Part shown: in pieces, positions 1-7,135 of the stretch
Layout: every line of letters starts with the position of its first letter
How positions within the stretch are numbered: the stretch's first letter is position 1
DNA from: Candidatus Dadabacteria bacterium
Lineage (GTDB): Bacteria > Desulfobacterota_D > UBA1144 > Nemesobacterales > Nemesobacteraceae
Direction: 5' to 3'
Assembly: GCA_026709745.1 (NCBI GenBank)
Contig: JAPOSJ010000066.1
Coordinates: 1 to 7,135, forward strand
DNA: 7,135 nucleotides
The notes under the pieces: model-generated
Seen by the model: the letters and a program-made list of their open reading frames with translations, nothing else
What the model was told of the DNA's origin: nothing
The model's database searches: none
Made by a program: the position numbers and the translations under genes

Positions 1-1571
1 TGTTTCTCTCCGCGTCACTCTCCGATATTCCATCTCCCTTCCTGATGAAAGGAATAGAGGATGCAGTTGCGCGACTTTGCAGGTGCGTTTACGAAAAGGA
101 AAAAGTCGCCGTTTACGGAGACTACGATGTTGACGGAGTCACAGCAACCTCTCTTATGATTAGTTTCCTGAGGACCTTAGGCTGCGACGTCACGTACTAC
201 ATTCCTGACAGATTCAAAGAAGGTTACGGCATAAACTCCCAGGCACTTCAAACGCTTAGCCAGAAGCCTGTGGATCTGGTCATATCCGTTGACTGTGGAA
301 CCACTGCCGTAGATGAAGTGGCGCAGGCGCGCACCTTGGGAATGGACTTCATAGTCACGGATCATCACAGTTTCCAAGGCCAACTTCCCGAGGCCGTAGC
401 CGTTCTCAATCCCCACCAGGAGGGCTGTCGATACCCGGGAAAAGACCTCTCGGGCGTTGGAGTAGCGTTTAATCTAGCACTTGCGCTCAGAAGAACCCTG
501 AGAGAGAAAGGGTTCTTTGAAACCGCAAAGGAGCCTAACATGGCCGATTTTCTCGATTTCGTCTCACTCGGAACGGTCTCTGACCGCGTGTCTCTGGGAG
601 AAGTGAACAGGATTATGGTCAAAGAAGGCCTTAGGAGGATGGAGGACTCCAAACGACCGGGTCTACGGGCCCTTAAGAAAATAAGTCGTATAGGAAGAAG
701 GATTGAGGTGTCCGACCTGGGCTTCCGTCTCGGCCCCCGGATAAATGCTGCGGGGAGGCTTGGTTCTGCATGCGACGCGGTAGAACTTCTGCTCGCGGAT
801 AATGAAGAGGATGCGGACTCTCTTGCTAAATTTCTTGACCAGTGCAATTCTGAGCGCAGAAAAATCGAAGAGGAAATGCTTCGGGACGCGATGCGGATGG
901 TCGAGTCCGAGTCCGGTCACCCAGAGAGCAATTCCCTTGTTCTTTCGTCTCGTCAATGGCACAAGGGGGTAATGGGAATCGTAGCTTCCTCTATTGCCAG
1001 GTCATACCAAAAACCAGCGTTTCTCCTCTCGGTGGACGAAAACGGCGTGGGCAAAGGGAGTGGAAGATCCTTTGGAGGAATAAATATCTTTTCCGTGTTG
1101 TCAAAATGCGGAGATTTTCTCGAAGAGTTCGGTGGACACGCATACGCAGCCGGAGTGACAGTTCTTGAGGAGAATATAGTACTTTTCAGGGAGAAGTTCT
1201 CAGAAGAGCTTGAAAAAAGCGGACAGAAGCCGGATATCAGGCTTGATATAGATTCGCAGATCAGCCTTGCTTCGGTAAGCGATACTCTTGTAAGCGAAAT
1301 TGAAACTCTCTCACCTTTCGGAGAAGGAAATCCAGAGCCTCTTTTTCTCTCAAAATCTGTTGATTTGGTGGATCAGAAATTGCTAAAAGAGCAGCACCTG
1401 ATGTTTAGCGTGAGGGAAAACGATTCCGTGTTCAGATGCATCTGGTTCTCATCTTCCCGCAAACATCTTCCCGAAAAGATAGATCTGGTTTTCACTCCGC
1501 GTTTCGACGTAAGAAACCGAATAAGAGAAATCCAGCTTTTCGTAAAGGATGTCAGGGATGTTCTACAGTGA
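1..1571 (+). CDS. recJ: Single-stranded-DNA-specific 5'-3' exonuclease RecJ (5' end missing)
   Basis: RecJ degrades single-stranded DNA 5' to 3' in the cytoplasm, using two metal ions, during recombinational and mismatch repair. The reading frame is already open at base 3, and the 14 codons before the first ATG (base 45) translate as a typical RecJ N-terminal stretch (Ser-Asp-Ile then Pro-Phe-Leu). So the ATG at 45 is internal and the true start lies upstream of the window. Counting from base 3, the DHH-domain motifs appear in order: DYDVDG at 40-45, SVDCG with Asp97, DHH at 120-122, and LGTVSD with Asp194. Next come LGPRINAAGR, the DHHA1 motifs SGRS (353-356) and GGH (377-379), and a C-terminal OB-like part ending in TGA. 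About 522 residues are visible against roughly 560-580 in the family, so only about 40-60 are missing. No frameshift or missing catalytic residue was seen. Confidence 0.96.
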   Translation, partial: FLSASLSDIPSPFLMKGIEDAVARLCRCVYEKEKVAVYGDYDVDGVTATSLMISFLRTLGCDVTYYIPDRFKEGYGINSQALQTLSQKPVDLVISVDCGTTAVDEVAQARTLGMDFIVTDHHSFQGQLPEAVAVLNPHQEGCRYPGKDLSGVGVAFNLALALRRTLREKGFFETAKEPNMADFLDFVSLGTVSDRVSLGEVNRIMVKEGLRRMEDSKRPGLRALKKISRIGRRIEVSDLGFRLGPRINAAGRLGSACDAVELLLADNEEDADSLAKFLDQCNSERRKIEEEMLRDAMRMVESESGHPESNSLVLSSRQWHKGVMGIVASSIARSYQKPAFLLSVDENGVGKGSGRSFGGINIFSVLSKCGDFLEEFGGHAYAAGVTVLEENIVLFREKFSEELEKSGQKPDIRLDIDSQISLASVSDTLVSEIETLSPFGEGNPEPLFLSKSVDLVDQKLLKEQHLMFSVRENDSVFRCIWFSSSRKHLPEKIDLVFTPRFDVRNRIREIQLFVKDVRDVLQ

Positions 1572-1577
1572 GATTCC

Positions 1578-1628
1578 TTATCTGGACTTTGCCAGGGGTC
1601 TATATTTTCGGATAACTGTTATTATAAT
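1578..1628 (+). promoter_or_regulatory. Possible sigma70-type promoter for the prohibitin-lgt-trkAH block
   Basis: The 95-base gap after recJ contains a perfect TATAAT at 1623-1628, about 38 bases before the next start codon. No good -35 box lies 16-18 bases upstream of it. A second arrangement is TATATT at 1601-1606 with a poor TTATCT at 1578-1583, 17 bases apart. The gap is AT-rich and is the only sizeable one before the four closely spaced genes, so a promoter here is plausible. It rests on box matches alone. Confidence 0.35.
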
Positions 1629-1666
1629 GTTTATCAGCACGTAGCATTTAACGGAGGTGTTTTTTT

Positions 1667-2554
1667 ATGAGAGTCAGGGGGCAACTGCCCAAACTTAATA
1701 TTTTTTATCCAATAATTTTTATAATGTTGTTTTTCCTTGTGACTGGAGTTTTCGTAATAGTGGAAAGCGGACATGTCGGAGTTGTGCGGACCTTGGGTGC
1801 TGTGCAGCCAAAAGCACTTGCCGAAGGATTCCATCTTAAGAAACCCTTGATGGACAAGATTGAGCAGATTGATATCCGTCTTACCGCGGCGACTGCCAAG
1901 GCCGTTTCCGCATCCAAAGATCTGCAGACGGTAAAGACGCAGGTTACTCTCCAGTATTCCATTACAGGAGATCTGGCTCCTCTTATATATCAGAAAATAG
2001 GGAAAAGAAATACGGTGTCTCTGACGCTCATAGAACCCGCGATACAGGAGTCTGTAAAGGCCATTACCGCTAAGTATACAGCCGAGCAGCTTGTGACCAA
2101 GAGAGCCGAAGTTAAGGTAGAGATACAGGAGGCCATAAACAATTTCATATCAATTACCCTGGTCGAGAAGGAAATTTCTACCAGCGCTGTTAAGATAGCC
2201 AACGTCGCCATAACGGACTTTGATTTCTCAGATGAATTTAACAGGGCAATAGAACTCAAGGTAAAGGCTGAGCAGGAGGCACTTCAGGCCAAAAATGAAA
2301 AAATAAGAAGGGTGACCCAGGCTGAAGCAGCGGCGGAAGAGAAAAAACTTGCCGCAAGCGCTCAGGCTTTCGAGATAGAAGTGGGGTCCAAGGCTAGGGC
2401 CGATGCCATCGAAAGGGAATCCAAGGCGCTTCGGAGCAACCCGAAGATCATTCAGCTGCGTCTGGCTGAGAAATGGGACGGTACACTTCCCAAGTTCTCA
2501 GGCGGCGGCACGGTGCCTCTTTTAAACGTTGATTCTCTTCTGAAAGAAGAGTAG
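1667..2554 (+). CDS. Prohibitin / SPFH (band 7) family membrane protein
   Basis: This 295-residue protein has a short basic N-terminus, one hydrophobic membrane segment at about residues 11-32, and then a band 7/SPFH domain. Family-typical segments include VESGHVGVVRTLG, the EGFH stretch, SASKDLQTV, AIQESVKAITAKYTAEQL and NVAITDFDFSDEFNRAIE. An Ala/Glu/Lys-rich coiled coil follows at about 195-265. The C-terminus (LAEKWDGTLPKFSGGGTVPLLN) is the one seen in true prohibitin relatives rather than in HflC/HflK or flotillin. Such proteins form large membrane-anchored ring or cage oligomers and are linked to membrane organisation and protease control; the function of this one is inferred. The start is well supported by GGAGG at 1653-1657, nine bases before ATG. 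The gene ends 17 bases before the lgt-like gene, so the two are probably co-transcribed. Confidence 0.9.
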   Translation: MRVRGQLPKLNIFYPIIFIMLFFLVTGVFVIVESGHVGVVRTLGAVQPKALAEGFHLKKPLMDKIEQIDIRLTAATAKAVSASKDLQTVKTQVTLQYSITGDLAPLIYQKIGKRNTVSLTLIEPAIQESVKAITAKYTAEQLVTKRAEVKVEIQEAINNFISITLVEKEISTSAVKIANVAITDFDFSDEFNRAIELKVKAEQEALQAKNEKIRRVTQAEAAAEEKKLAASAQAFEIEVGSKARADAIERESKALRSNPKIIQLRLAEKWDGTLPKFSGGGTVPLLNVDSLLKEE

Positions 2555-2571
2555 CTCGGGGAGACTTTTGG

Positions 2572-3327
2572 ATGTATCCGGTTCTCTTGGATCTCGGTGG
2601 AGGTCTGGCCATCTATTCCTATTCGGTGTTTTTAGCACTTGGATACTTGGCTGCTTACTGGGTGGTGTCCGCGGAGGTAAGCCGCAGGGGAATGGACCCG
2701 ACACTTCCTTCCGCTCTTCTGCTCGCATGTTTTATAGCGGGGCTTGTGGGAGCCAAAATTCTTTTTCTTTACCAGAATGCCACTTTGAGCGAATTTCTCT
2801 CTAATCCGGCTCGCTACTTCGTTTCGGGGTATGCGTCGGTGGGGGGACTGGTTGGGATATTTTGCGCCCTGGCGATCGTTTCAAAACTTAAGAAAACTAA
2901 CTTCCAGGTTCTTCTCGATATTGTCTGTCCGGCACTTATCCTCGGCTACGGAGTCGGAAGGATAGGCTGTTTTCTAAACGGCTGCGATTACGGAATTGCA
3001 TGTTCATTGCCCTGGGCGGTTTCTTTTTCCGACAGGGTTGTCAATGTGCATCCCACCCAGCTTTACGATACCCTTTTCATGGCCCTGTTTTTTGTATTCC
3101 TATGGAAAATCAGAACTGTCCCCCGTCCCGCGGGTCTTCTCTCCGCTTTGGGGTTCATGATTCTCGGTATCCAGAGGTTTCTGATTGAGTTTATAAGGGA
3201 GACAACTCCGAGTTTTGTTGAAGGTATTTCTCAGGCACAGCTTACGGCTTTGCTGCTCGTGGCAGTATTCGGGATAAGGCTCTTCCAGCTCTCAGGAGAC
3301 ATCTTTGGAGAGAGTAAGGGGGATTAA
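2572..3327 (+). CDS. lgt: Prolipoprotein diacylglyceryl transferase (Lgt family), divergent active-site motifs
   Basis: Lgt transfers diacylglycerol from phosphatidylglycerol to the lipobox cysteine of prolipoproteins in the inner membrane. This 251-residue protein has about seven hydrophobic segments and matches the family along its length: Tyr17 (E. coli Tyr26), the glycine motif VGGL at 90-93, the signature GRIGCFLNG at 129-137 with Arg130 (E. coli Arg143), HPTQLY at 160-165, and R202-FLI-E206 (E. coli Arg239/Glu243). Two changes stand out. The usual HGGL histidine is Val90, and the Asn of GRxGN is Cys133. The signature runs on as GCDYG, which resembles the GC(C)YG variant I recall from some Lgt-family proteins. 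The two essential arginines are kept, so it may be active, but a paralogue with another substrate is possible. The start is supported by GGGGAG at 2558-2563, eight bases upstream. The lgt symbol is by family only. Confidence 0.85.
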   Translation: MYPVLLDLGGGLAIYSYSVFLALGYLAAYWVVSAEVSRRGMDPTLPSALLLACFIAGLVGAKILFLYQNATLSEFLSNPARYFVSGYASVGGLVGIFCALAIVSKLKKTNFQVLLDIVCPALILGYGVGRIGCFLNGCDYGIACSLPWAVSFSDRVVNVHPTQLYDTLFMALFFVFLWKIRTVPRPAGLLSALGFMILGIQRFLIEFIRETTPSFVEGISQAQLTALLLVAVFGIRLFQLSGDIFGESKGD

Positions 3328-3340
3328 TTAGTTTGCTGCT

Positions 3341-4672
3341 ATGAGAAGAATTCTGATAATAGGACTGGGGCAAGTTGGAAACTTTCTCTCAAGAGAGCTT
3401 TCCAAGAGTCAGGAAGTGGTGGTCATTGAAAAAGACGCTGAGCTCATAGCGAAGGCCAAGGAGACTCAGGATGTCTTGGCAATTGAAGGAAACGGTGATG
3501 ATCCCGCTGTGTTGAGAAAGGCGGAGATAGAGAAGACCGATATAGTTCTTGCGGTTACCGGAGATGACAGAGTGAATATACTTGCTTCGTTTATCGCCCA
3601 GTCCTCTGGAGTTAAGAAAATAGTCGCTGCGGTAAAAAACGTGAAATATGCCGAATACGCGGGAGTCATACCGAATTCGAACATCTCTGTAATAAGTTCA
3701 AGCAACATAATTTCCGAAAAAATAAGCGCGCTTATAAGTGCTCCTTTCGCGGGAAGGGTGGAATTTTTCGCAAGCGGACAGATAGAGCTTCTGAAGTTGA
3801 GGGTGGATGAAGGGGTTCCCATAATAAACCAGAAGCTTAGAAACTTTGTCAGTAGCCCAAGGAACTGGACTTTCGTCGGGCTACTTCGGAAGCACAGGAT
3901 AACTATTCCACGAGGGGATACGGAGCTTCGCGCGGGAGATTTTGTCTTTGCTCTAGGCGTTCCCTCAGCACTTGAAAAGCTGAAGAAGCTTCTCAACCTG
4001 AAAATACAGAAGGTCAATTCCATTATCATAGTCGGTGCAGGCAGGGTAGGGTGCGAAGTGGCTTCTGCGCTTCATGAAAAAGGACTTTCCGTGAGACTTA
4101 TTGAAAGCGACAGCGCGAAGGCAAGAACTGCGGCGGAGGAACTTGTTGGAGTAATGGTCTTTGAAGGTGACGGAACAGATCTTGAGATACTCAAGGAGGC
4201 CGGGGTTGAAAAAAGCGATTATCTACTTGCTCTTACGGGTGATGACGAGAACAATGTGCTGAGTGCCCTTCTCGCGAAAAATCTCGGTATTGACCGCTGT
4301 ACAGTACTTTATTCAAATCCCGATTACACGGAAGTTCTTGAGGCTATAGGAATCGACAGGACAATAAGCGTAAACATGGCCGTGGCAAACGGAATTCTGA
4401 AATCTCTTCATCTTGCAGGAGAGGCAAACGTATCGCTTCTTTACGAGGGGGCGGCGGAAATCCTTGAATTTGACGTGAACGAGCATACGAAAATTCTCGG
4501 CGTGGAACTCTCCGAGTGCAAAATGCCCCATGATTCTGTCATAGGTGTCTGCATAAGGGACGGGAAACCTATATTTCCAGGCGGGGATTTCGTCGCGCAG
4601 ATCGGGGACCGGCTGGTAGTGTTCTCCCTACCCACAGCCACGCAAAAAGTTGAAGAGATACTGGTCTCGTGA
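3341..4672 (+). CDS. trkA: Trk potassium uptake regulatory subunit TrkA
   Basis: TrkA is the cytoplasmic, nucleotide-binding ring subunit that gates the TrkH potassium channel-like transporter. The 443-residue protein is a tandem duplication of RCK domains, close to the family's usual 450-460. The first Rossmann fold has GLGQVG at 8-13 and acidic Glu30/Asp32 at the end of strand 2, followed by a TrkA_C-like part at about 135-220. The second has GAGRVG at 232-237 and IESD after its second strand, then a final TrkA_C domain at about 365-443. The acidic residues favour NAD(H) over NADP(H). The start is the first one possible, because an in-frame TAG sits at 3329-3331. The nearest purine-rich site (AAGGGGGA, 3316-3323) is 17 bases away, inside the end of the preceding gene, so translation may depend on ribosomes finishing lgt. 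Its stop overlaps the trkH start. Confidence 0.95.
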   Translation: MRRILIIGLGQVGNFLSRELSKSQEVVVIEKDAELIAKAKETQDVLAIEGNGDDPAVLRKAEIEKTDIVLAVTGDDRVNILASFIAQSSGVKKIVAAVKNVKYAEYAGVIPNSNISVISSSNIISEKISALISAPFAGRVEFFASGQIELLKLRVDEGVPIINQKLRNFVSSPRNWTFVGLLRKHRITIPRGDTELRAGDFVFALGVPSALEKLKKLLNLKIQKVNSIIIVGAGRVGCEVASALHEKGLSVRLIESDSAKARTAAEELVGVMVFEGDGTDLEILKEAGVEKSDYLLALTGDDENNVLSALLAKNLGIDRCTVLYSNPDYTEVLEAIGIDRTISVNMAVANGILKSLHLAGEANVSLLYEGAAEILEFDVNEHTKILGVELSECKMPHDSVIGVCIRDGKPIFPGGDFVAQIGDRLVVFSLPTATQKVEEILVS

Positions 4673-6126
4673 ACGTCAAGTTTTGTTTTCAGATCACGGG
4701 GAAATTCGTGATGTACCTCGGGCTTCTGATGCTCGTGCCGGCTATCTGCACGCTGTTTTATCAAGAGGACGATCTTTTCACCTTTCTTGTCTCGGCACTT
4801 GTGACATCGCTTGTGGGATTTTCTTTTATGTTCATTTTCCGCGTTTCTGAAACTCCTTCTGAAATACGAAGAAGGGAAGGCTTCCTGATCGCGGCGCTCT
4901 GCTGGATATTTGCGAGCGTTTTTGGCGCTATCCCTTACTATGTTTACGGGGTGTTCGCCAGTCCGGTCGACGCACTTTTTGAATCAACCGCTGGTTTTAC
5001 AACCACCGGAGCCACTGCCCTTGCTTCAATTGAGTGGCTTCCCAAGGGAATTCTTTTCTGGAGGAATTTCACTCAGTGGCTTGGCGGCATGGGGATAATA
5101 GTTCTTGGAATTGCTATTTTCCCAAAGCTTTTTGTCGGCGGGGCGCAGCTGATGGGGCTTGAGACTACCGGTCCTACTAAGGAGAAGTTCGCCCCGAAAA
5201 TAGCGGAGACGGCCAAGAAACTCTGGATTGTATACGTTGCACTTACAGGGGCACTTGCGATACTTCTTGTTTTCGGAGGAATGAATTTTTTTGATGCCCT
5301 AACTCATTCTTTCAGCACTCTCTCCACCGGGGGCTTTTCCTGCAGGGACGCAAGCATAGGAGCTTATGACAGCGTTTACATACATGGGCTGATAACGTTT
5401 TTCATGTTTCTCGGTGGAACCAGCTTCATACTTCATTTCTATTTTTTTACGGGAAAACCCGGGAGGATGTTCAAAAACTCCGAGTTTCGCTTCTATCTGT
5501 TTTTCGTCGTTGCGGCAACCATGTTTATCGCAATGGAACTTCTGCAGAACGGCGTTTACGGAACTTTCTCCGAGTCACTACGCTATGCGTCTTTTCAGGT
5601 GGTTTCGATTATCACCACAACAGGGTTTACCACAACAGATTTTGACGCGTGGCCTGCTTTTGTGAAATGGGTGATTTTCATGTTGATGTTTTTCGGTGCA
5701 TGTGCGGGGTCAACTTCCGGGTCTGTAAAGGCTCTGAGAATCATGGTGCTTTTCAAAAAAGCGCACAGTGAGATACAGAGACTTGTTTATCCAAATGTTG
5801 TTTCCCCTATAACGATAGAGGGTAAACCCATAAGTGAAAAAGCTCTCTCCAGCATAACAAGTTTCTTTATACTCTATATTTTTCTCTGTGGCTTTGTAGC
5901 TCTTGTCATTCTTATGCTTGAGGACATATCCCTTGAGTCCGCCGTTTCAGCCGCTGCCGCGTCCATAACTAATGTCGGACCTGCTTTTGACGAAGTCGGT
6001 CCGAACAGTCACTACTCCCACCTTGGATCTCTTACTAAAGTCATCCTGTCACTGGCAATGATTATAGGCAGACTTGAACTCTACACCATTTTAGTGCTCT
6101 TCATGCCGTCTTTCTGGAAGAGGTAG
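4669..6126 (+). CDS. trkH: Trk potassium uptake transmembrane subunit TrkH
   Basis: TrkH is the inner-membrane K+-translocating subunit of the Trk system and works as a dimer with a TrkA ring beneath it. The 485-residue protein matches E. coli TrkH (483) end to end. It contains four pore-loop repeats, with selectivity segments TTTGAT (111-116), STGGFS (219-224), TTTGFT (316-321) and NVGPA (435-439). It also has WLGGMGIIVL, the KIAETAKKLW linker, and a C-terminal IGRLELYT-VLFMPSFW. The gating intramembrane loop reads CAGSTSGSVK (345-354). The start is a GTG that shares GTGA with the trkA stop, a classic translational-coupling overlap. The next in-frame ATG (4711) would remove the first 14 residues, which align with the E. 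coli N-terminus, so GTG is preferred. Only a weak purine run (GAAGAGA) precedes it. Confidence 0.96.
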   Translation: MNVKFCFQITGKFVMYLGLLMLVPAICTLFYQEDDLFTFLVSALVTSLVGFSFMFIFRVSETPSEIRRREGFLIAALCWIFASVFGAIPYYVYGVFASPVDALFESTAGFTTTGATALASIEWLPKGILFWRNFTQWLGGMGIIVLGIAIFPKLFVGGAQLMGLETTGPTKEKFAPKIAETAKKLWIVYVALTGALAILLVFGGMNFFDALTHSFSTLSTGGFSCRDASIGAYDSVYIHGLITFFMFLGGTSFILHFYFFTGKPGRMFKNSEFRFYLFFVVAATMFIAMELLQNGVYGTFSESLRYASFQVVSIITTTGFTTTDFDAWPAFVKWVIFMLMFFGACAGSTSGSVKALRIMVLFKKAHSEIQRLVYPNVVSPITIEGKPISEKALSSITSFFILYIFLCGFVALVILMLEDISLESAVSAAAASITNVGPAFDEVGPNSHYSHLGSLTKVILSLAMIIGRLELYTILVLFMPSFWKR

Positions 6127-6303
6127 GAGAGCAAGACTTGGGAAACCGAAACCATATTGTTTTGAAACAGCCTCAGCACCTTGCTTCTACACAATTGGGG
6201 ACAGCGGAATGTAGCCTAAAACGGGTATTATGTGGTAGTATTTCAAGCTTTCTCTCCCGCTTCCATCGGGTATCTATTTTTACGGTTTTGTTTTTAGGGC
6301 AAA
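6127..6303 (+). other. Gap between trkH and ribF, no convincing gene
   Basis: This 177-base stretch is looser than the other junctions in the window. It opens with a good Shine-Dalgarno sequence, AGGAGAG at 6125-6131, overlapping the trkH stop and eight bases before a TTG at 6138. The resulting 60-codon frame (to 6320) has no recognisable family features and runs into ribF. Other items are AATTGGGGACAG at 6193-6204, a TATTAT box at 6226-6231 without a clear -35, and a weak CCCG/CGGG 4-bp hairpin at 6256-6270 followed by a T-rich run. A ribF promoter or a weak terminator could lie here, but neither is well supported. Confidence 0.5.
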
Positions 6304-7135
6304 ATGGAGATTATAATTGACCCCAAGCAGCCTCTGGATTATGAGACCTCGGCTGGCATTGGAAATTTTGACGGCATTCATCTCGGACATAGAGAGATAA
6401 TAGATGCTGTAAAACGTCTCTCGCGAGGAAGTTCCACGCGTTGCTGTGTAATCACTTTCGATCCCCATCCACAGAAAGTTCTGGGCAGAAAGAATGTTCC
6501 CCTTATCTTCCCAACTGAGCACAGATTCAAGATGCTTGAGGCCACCGGAATTGATGCAGTTATCTGTCTTGCCTTCACTCGTGAGCTCTCAAGGGTAAGT
6601 GCGGAGAATTTCGTAAAAGACATTCTTGTCAAGAGACTGAGGGTAAGAGACGTAGTTGTGGGTCCGGGATTCTTTTTCGGACACAAAAGGAGCGGAGACG
6701 TAAATGTTCTGCGGTCCATGGGAGAGAGCCATAGTTTTAACACCGTAGTTGCCGAAGTGGCCAAGGTCGGGGACCGTGCGGTAAGCAGCAGCGCTGTAAG
6801 AGACTTTATACGCGAGGGGGAGATCAGCGAGGCAAACAGGTTTTTCGGTTACGATTATCATATAGAGGGTTTTGTCGTGGAAGGTGAGAAAAGAGGCAGG
6901 AAACTGGGTTTTCCAACGATTAATCTTGATACTAAATGGGAGATTCTTCCAAAGCCGGGCGTATACGCTACCTACGTCAGGCTCCCTGACCGTTTCCATG
7001 AAAGCATCACAAACATAGGAGTTCGCCCGACGTTTGAGGAGAGCAGGCTTACAGTCGAGACTCACATTTTTGATTTCAGGGACGATCTTTACGGGAAGAA
7101 AGTAAGGGTTAATTTCGTCAAAAGGCTCAGAGATG
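6304..7135 (+). CDS. ribF: Bifunctional riboflavin kinase / FAD synthetase RibF (3' end missing)
   Basis: RibF phosphorylates riboflavin to FMN and then adenylylates FMN to FAD in the cytoplasm. The frame stays open for 277 codons and leaves the window; the family is about 305-315 residues, so roughly 30 are missing. The N-terminal nucleotidyltransferase domain shows GNFDGIHLGH at 20-29 (HxGH-type nucleotide site), TFDPHP at 51-56, GPGFFFGHKRSGD at 120-132, and VSSSAVR at 160-166 (the usual SSTxIR position). The C-terminal kinase domain shows GRKLGFPTINL at 198-208, PGVYA at 218-222, NIGVRPTF at about 237-244, and ETHIFDF with likely catalytic Glu252, then DLYG. The start ATG is the first possible, as an in-frame TAG lies at 6295-6297. 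Its ribosome site (AGGG, 6296-6299) is weak and only four bases away. No FMN riboswitch is visible upstream. Confidence 0.95.
   Translation, partial: MEIIIDPKQPLDYETSAGIGNFDGIHLGHREIIDAVKRLSRGSSTRCCVITFDPHPQKVLGRKNVPLIFPTEHRFKMLEATGIDAVICLAFTRELSRVSAENFVKDILVKRLRVRDVVVGPGFFFGHKRSGDVNVLRSMGESHSFNTVVAEVAKVGDRAVSSSAVRDFIREGEISEANRFFGYDYHIEGFVVEGEKRGRKLGFPTINLDTKWEILPKPGVYATYVRLPDRFHESITNIGVRPTFEESRLTVETHIFDFRDDLYGKKVRVNFVKRLRD

Noticed and set aside
45..47. ATG at 45 as the recJ start
   Set aside because: The frame is open upstream to the window edge and encodes conserved RecJ residues. The protein would also lack its N-terminal segment.
365..847. 160-codon open frame on the - strand
   Set aside because: It is opposite the conserved DHH region of recJ, and its Ser/Arg/Pro-rich translation is typical of an antisense shadow.
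1582..1609. Possible terminator after recJ
   Set aside because: CTGG/CCAG gives a 4-bp stem, and the following T-rich stretch does not start directly after it.
3466..4029. 187-codon open frame on the - strand
   Set aside because: It is opposite the first RCK domain of trkA and has no recognisable domain or ribosome site. The length comes from codon bias of the true gene.
6256..6285. Possible terminator hairpin after trkH
   Set aside because: The stem CCCG/CGGG is only 4 bp with a 7-base loop, and the T-run is interrupted, so it is too weak to call.
6589..7065. 158-codon open frame on the - strand
   Set aside because: It lies wholly opposite ribF, whose motifs are intact, and its translation shows no family features.

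Overview
All genes in this window lie on the + strand and are densely packed. The order is recJ (5' end cut off), a prohibitin/SPFH-family membrane protein, lgt-like, trkA, trkH, and ribF (3' end cut off). I saw no RNA gene, CRISPR array, intact mobile element or tail-to-tail gene pair. No gap is longer than about 180 bases.

The gene content is bacterial. A prolipoprotein diacylglyceryl transferase homologue, a two-component TrkA/TrkH potassium uptake system with a full-length double-RCK TrkA, and a RecJ with DHH, DHHA1 and OB parts suggest a Gram-negative-type bacterium. GC content looks moderate by eye, just under 50%. Rare-in-E. coli codons such as ATA (Ile) and AGA/AGG (Arg) are common. 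This would fit a deltaproteobacterial or similar uncultured lineage, but the sequence does not settle the taxon.

Layout: bases 1-1571 hold most of recJ, a single-strand 5'-3' exonuclease for DNA repair. A 95-base gap with a TATAAT box and a strong Shine-Dalgarno site leads into the prohibitin-like gene (1667-2554). Then lgt-like (2572-3327), trkA (3341-4672) and trkH (4669-6126) follow with gaps of 17 and 13 bases and a 4-base overlap, which looks like one transcription unit. A 177-base gap precedes ribF (6304 to the window end), whose product makes FMN and FAD.

The four-gene block is membrane-centred: an SPFH scaffold, an inner-membrane lipid-transfer enzyme, and a K+ channel-like transporter with its NAD-binding gate subunit. 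The trkA/trkH pairing is a clear functional unit. The link of the other two genes to potassium uptake is only positional. The most noteworthy details are active-site changes in the Lgt-like protein (Val where the family usually has the HGGL histidine, and Cys for the signature Asn) and an unexplained trkH-ribF gap that holds a good ribosome binding site without a convincing gene. I did not find a clearly novel multi-gene system.
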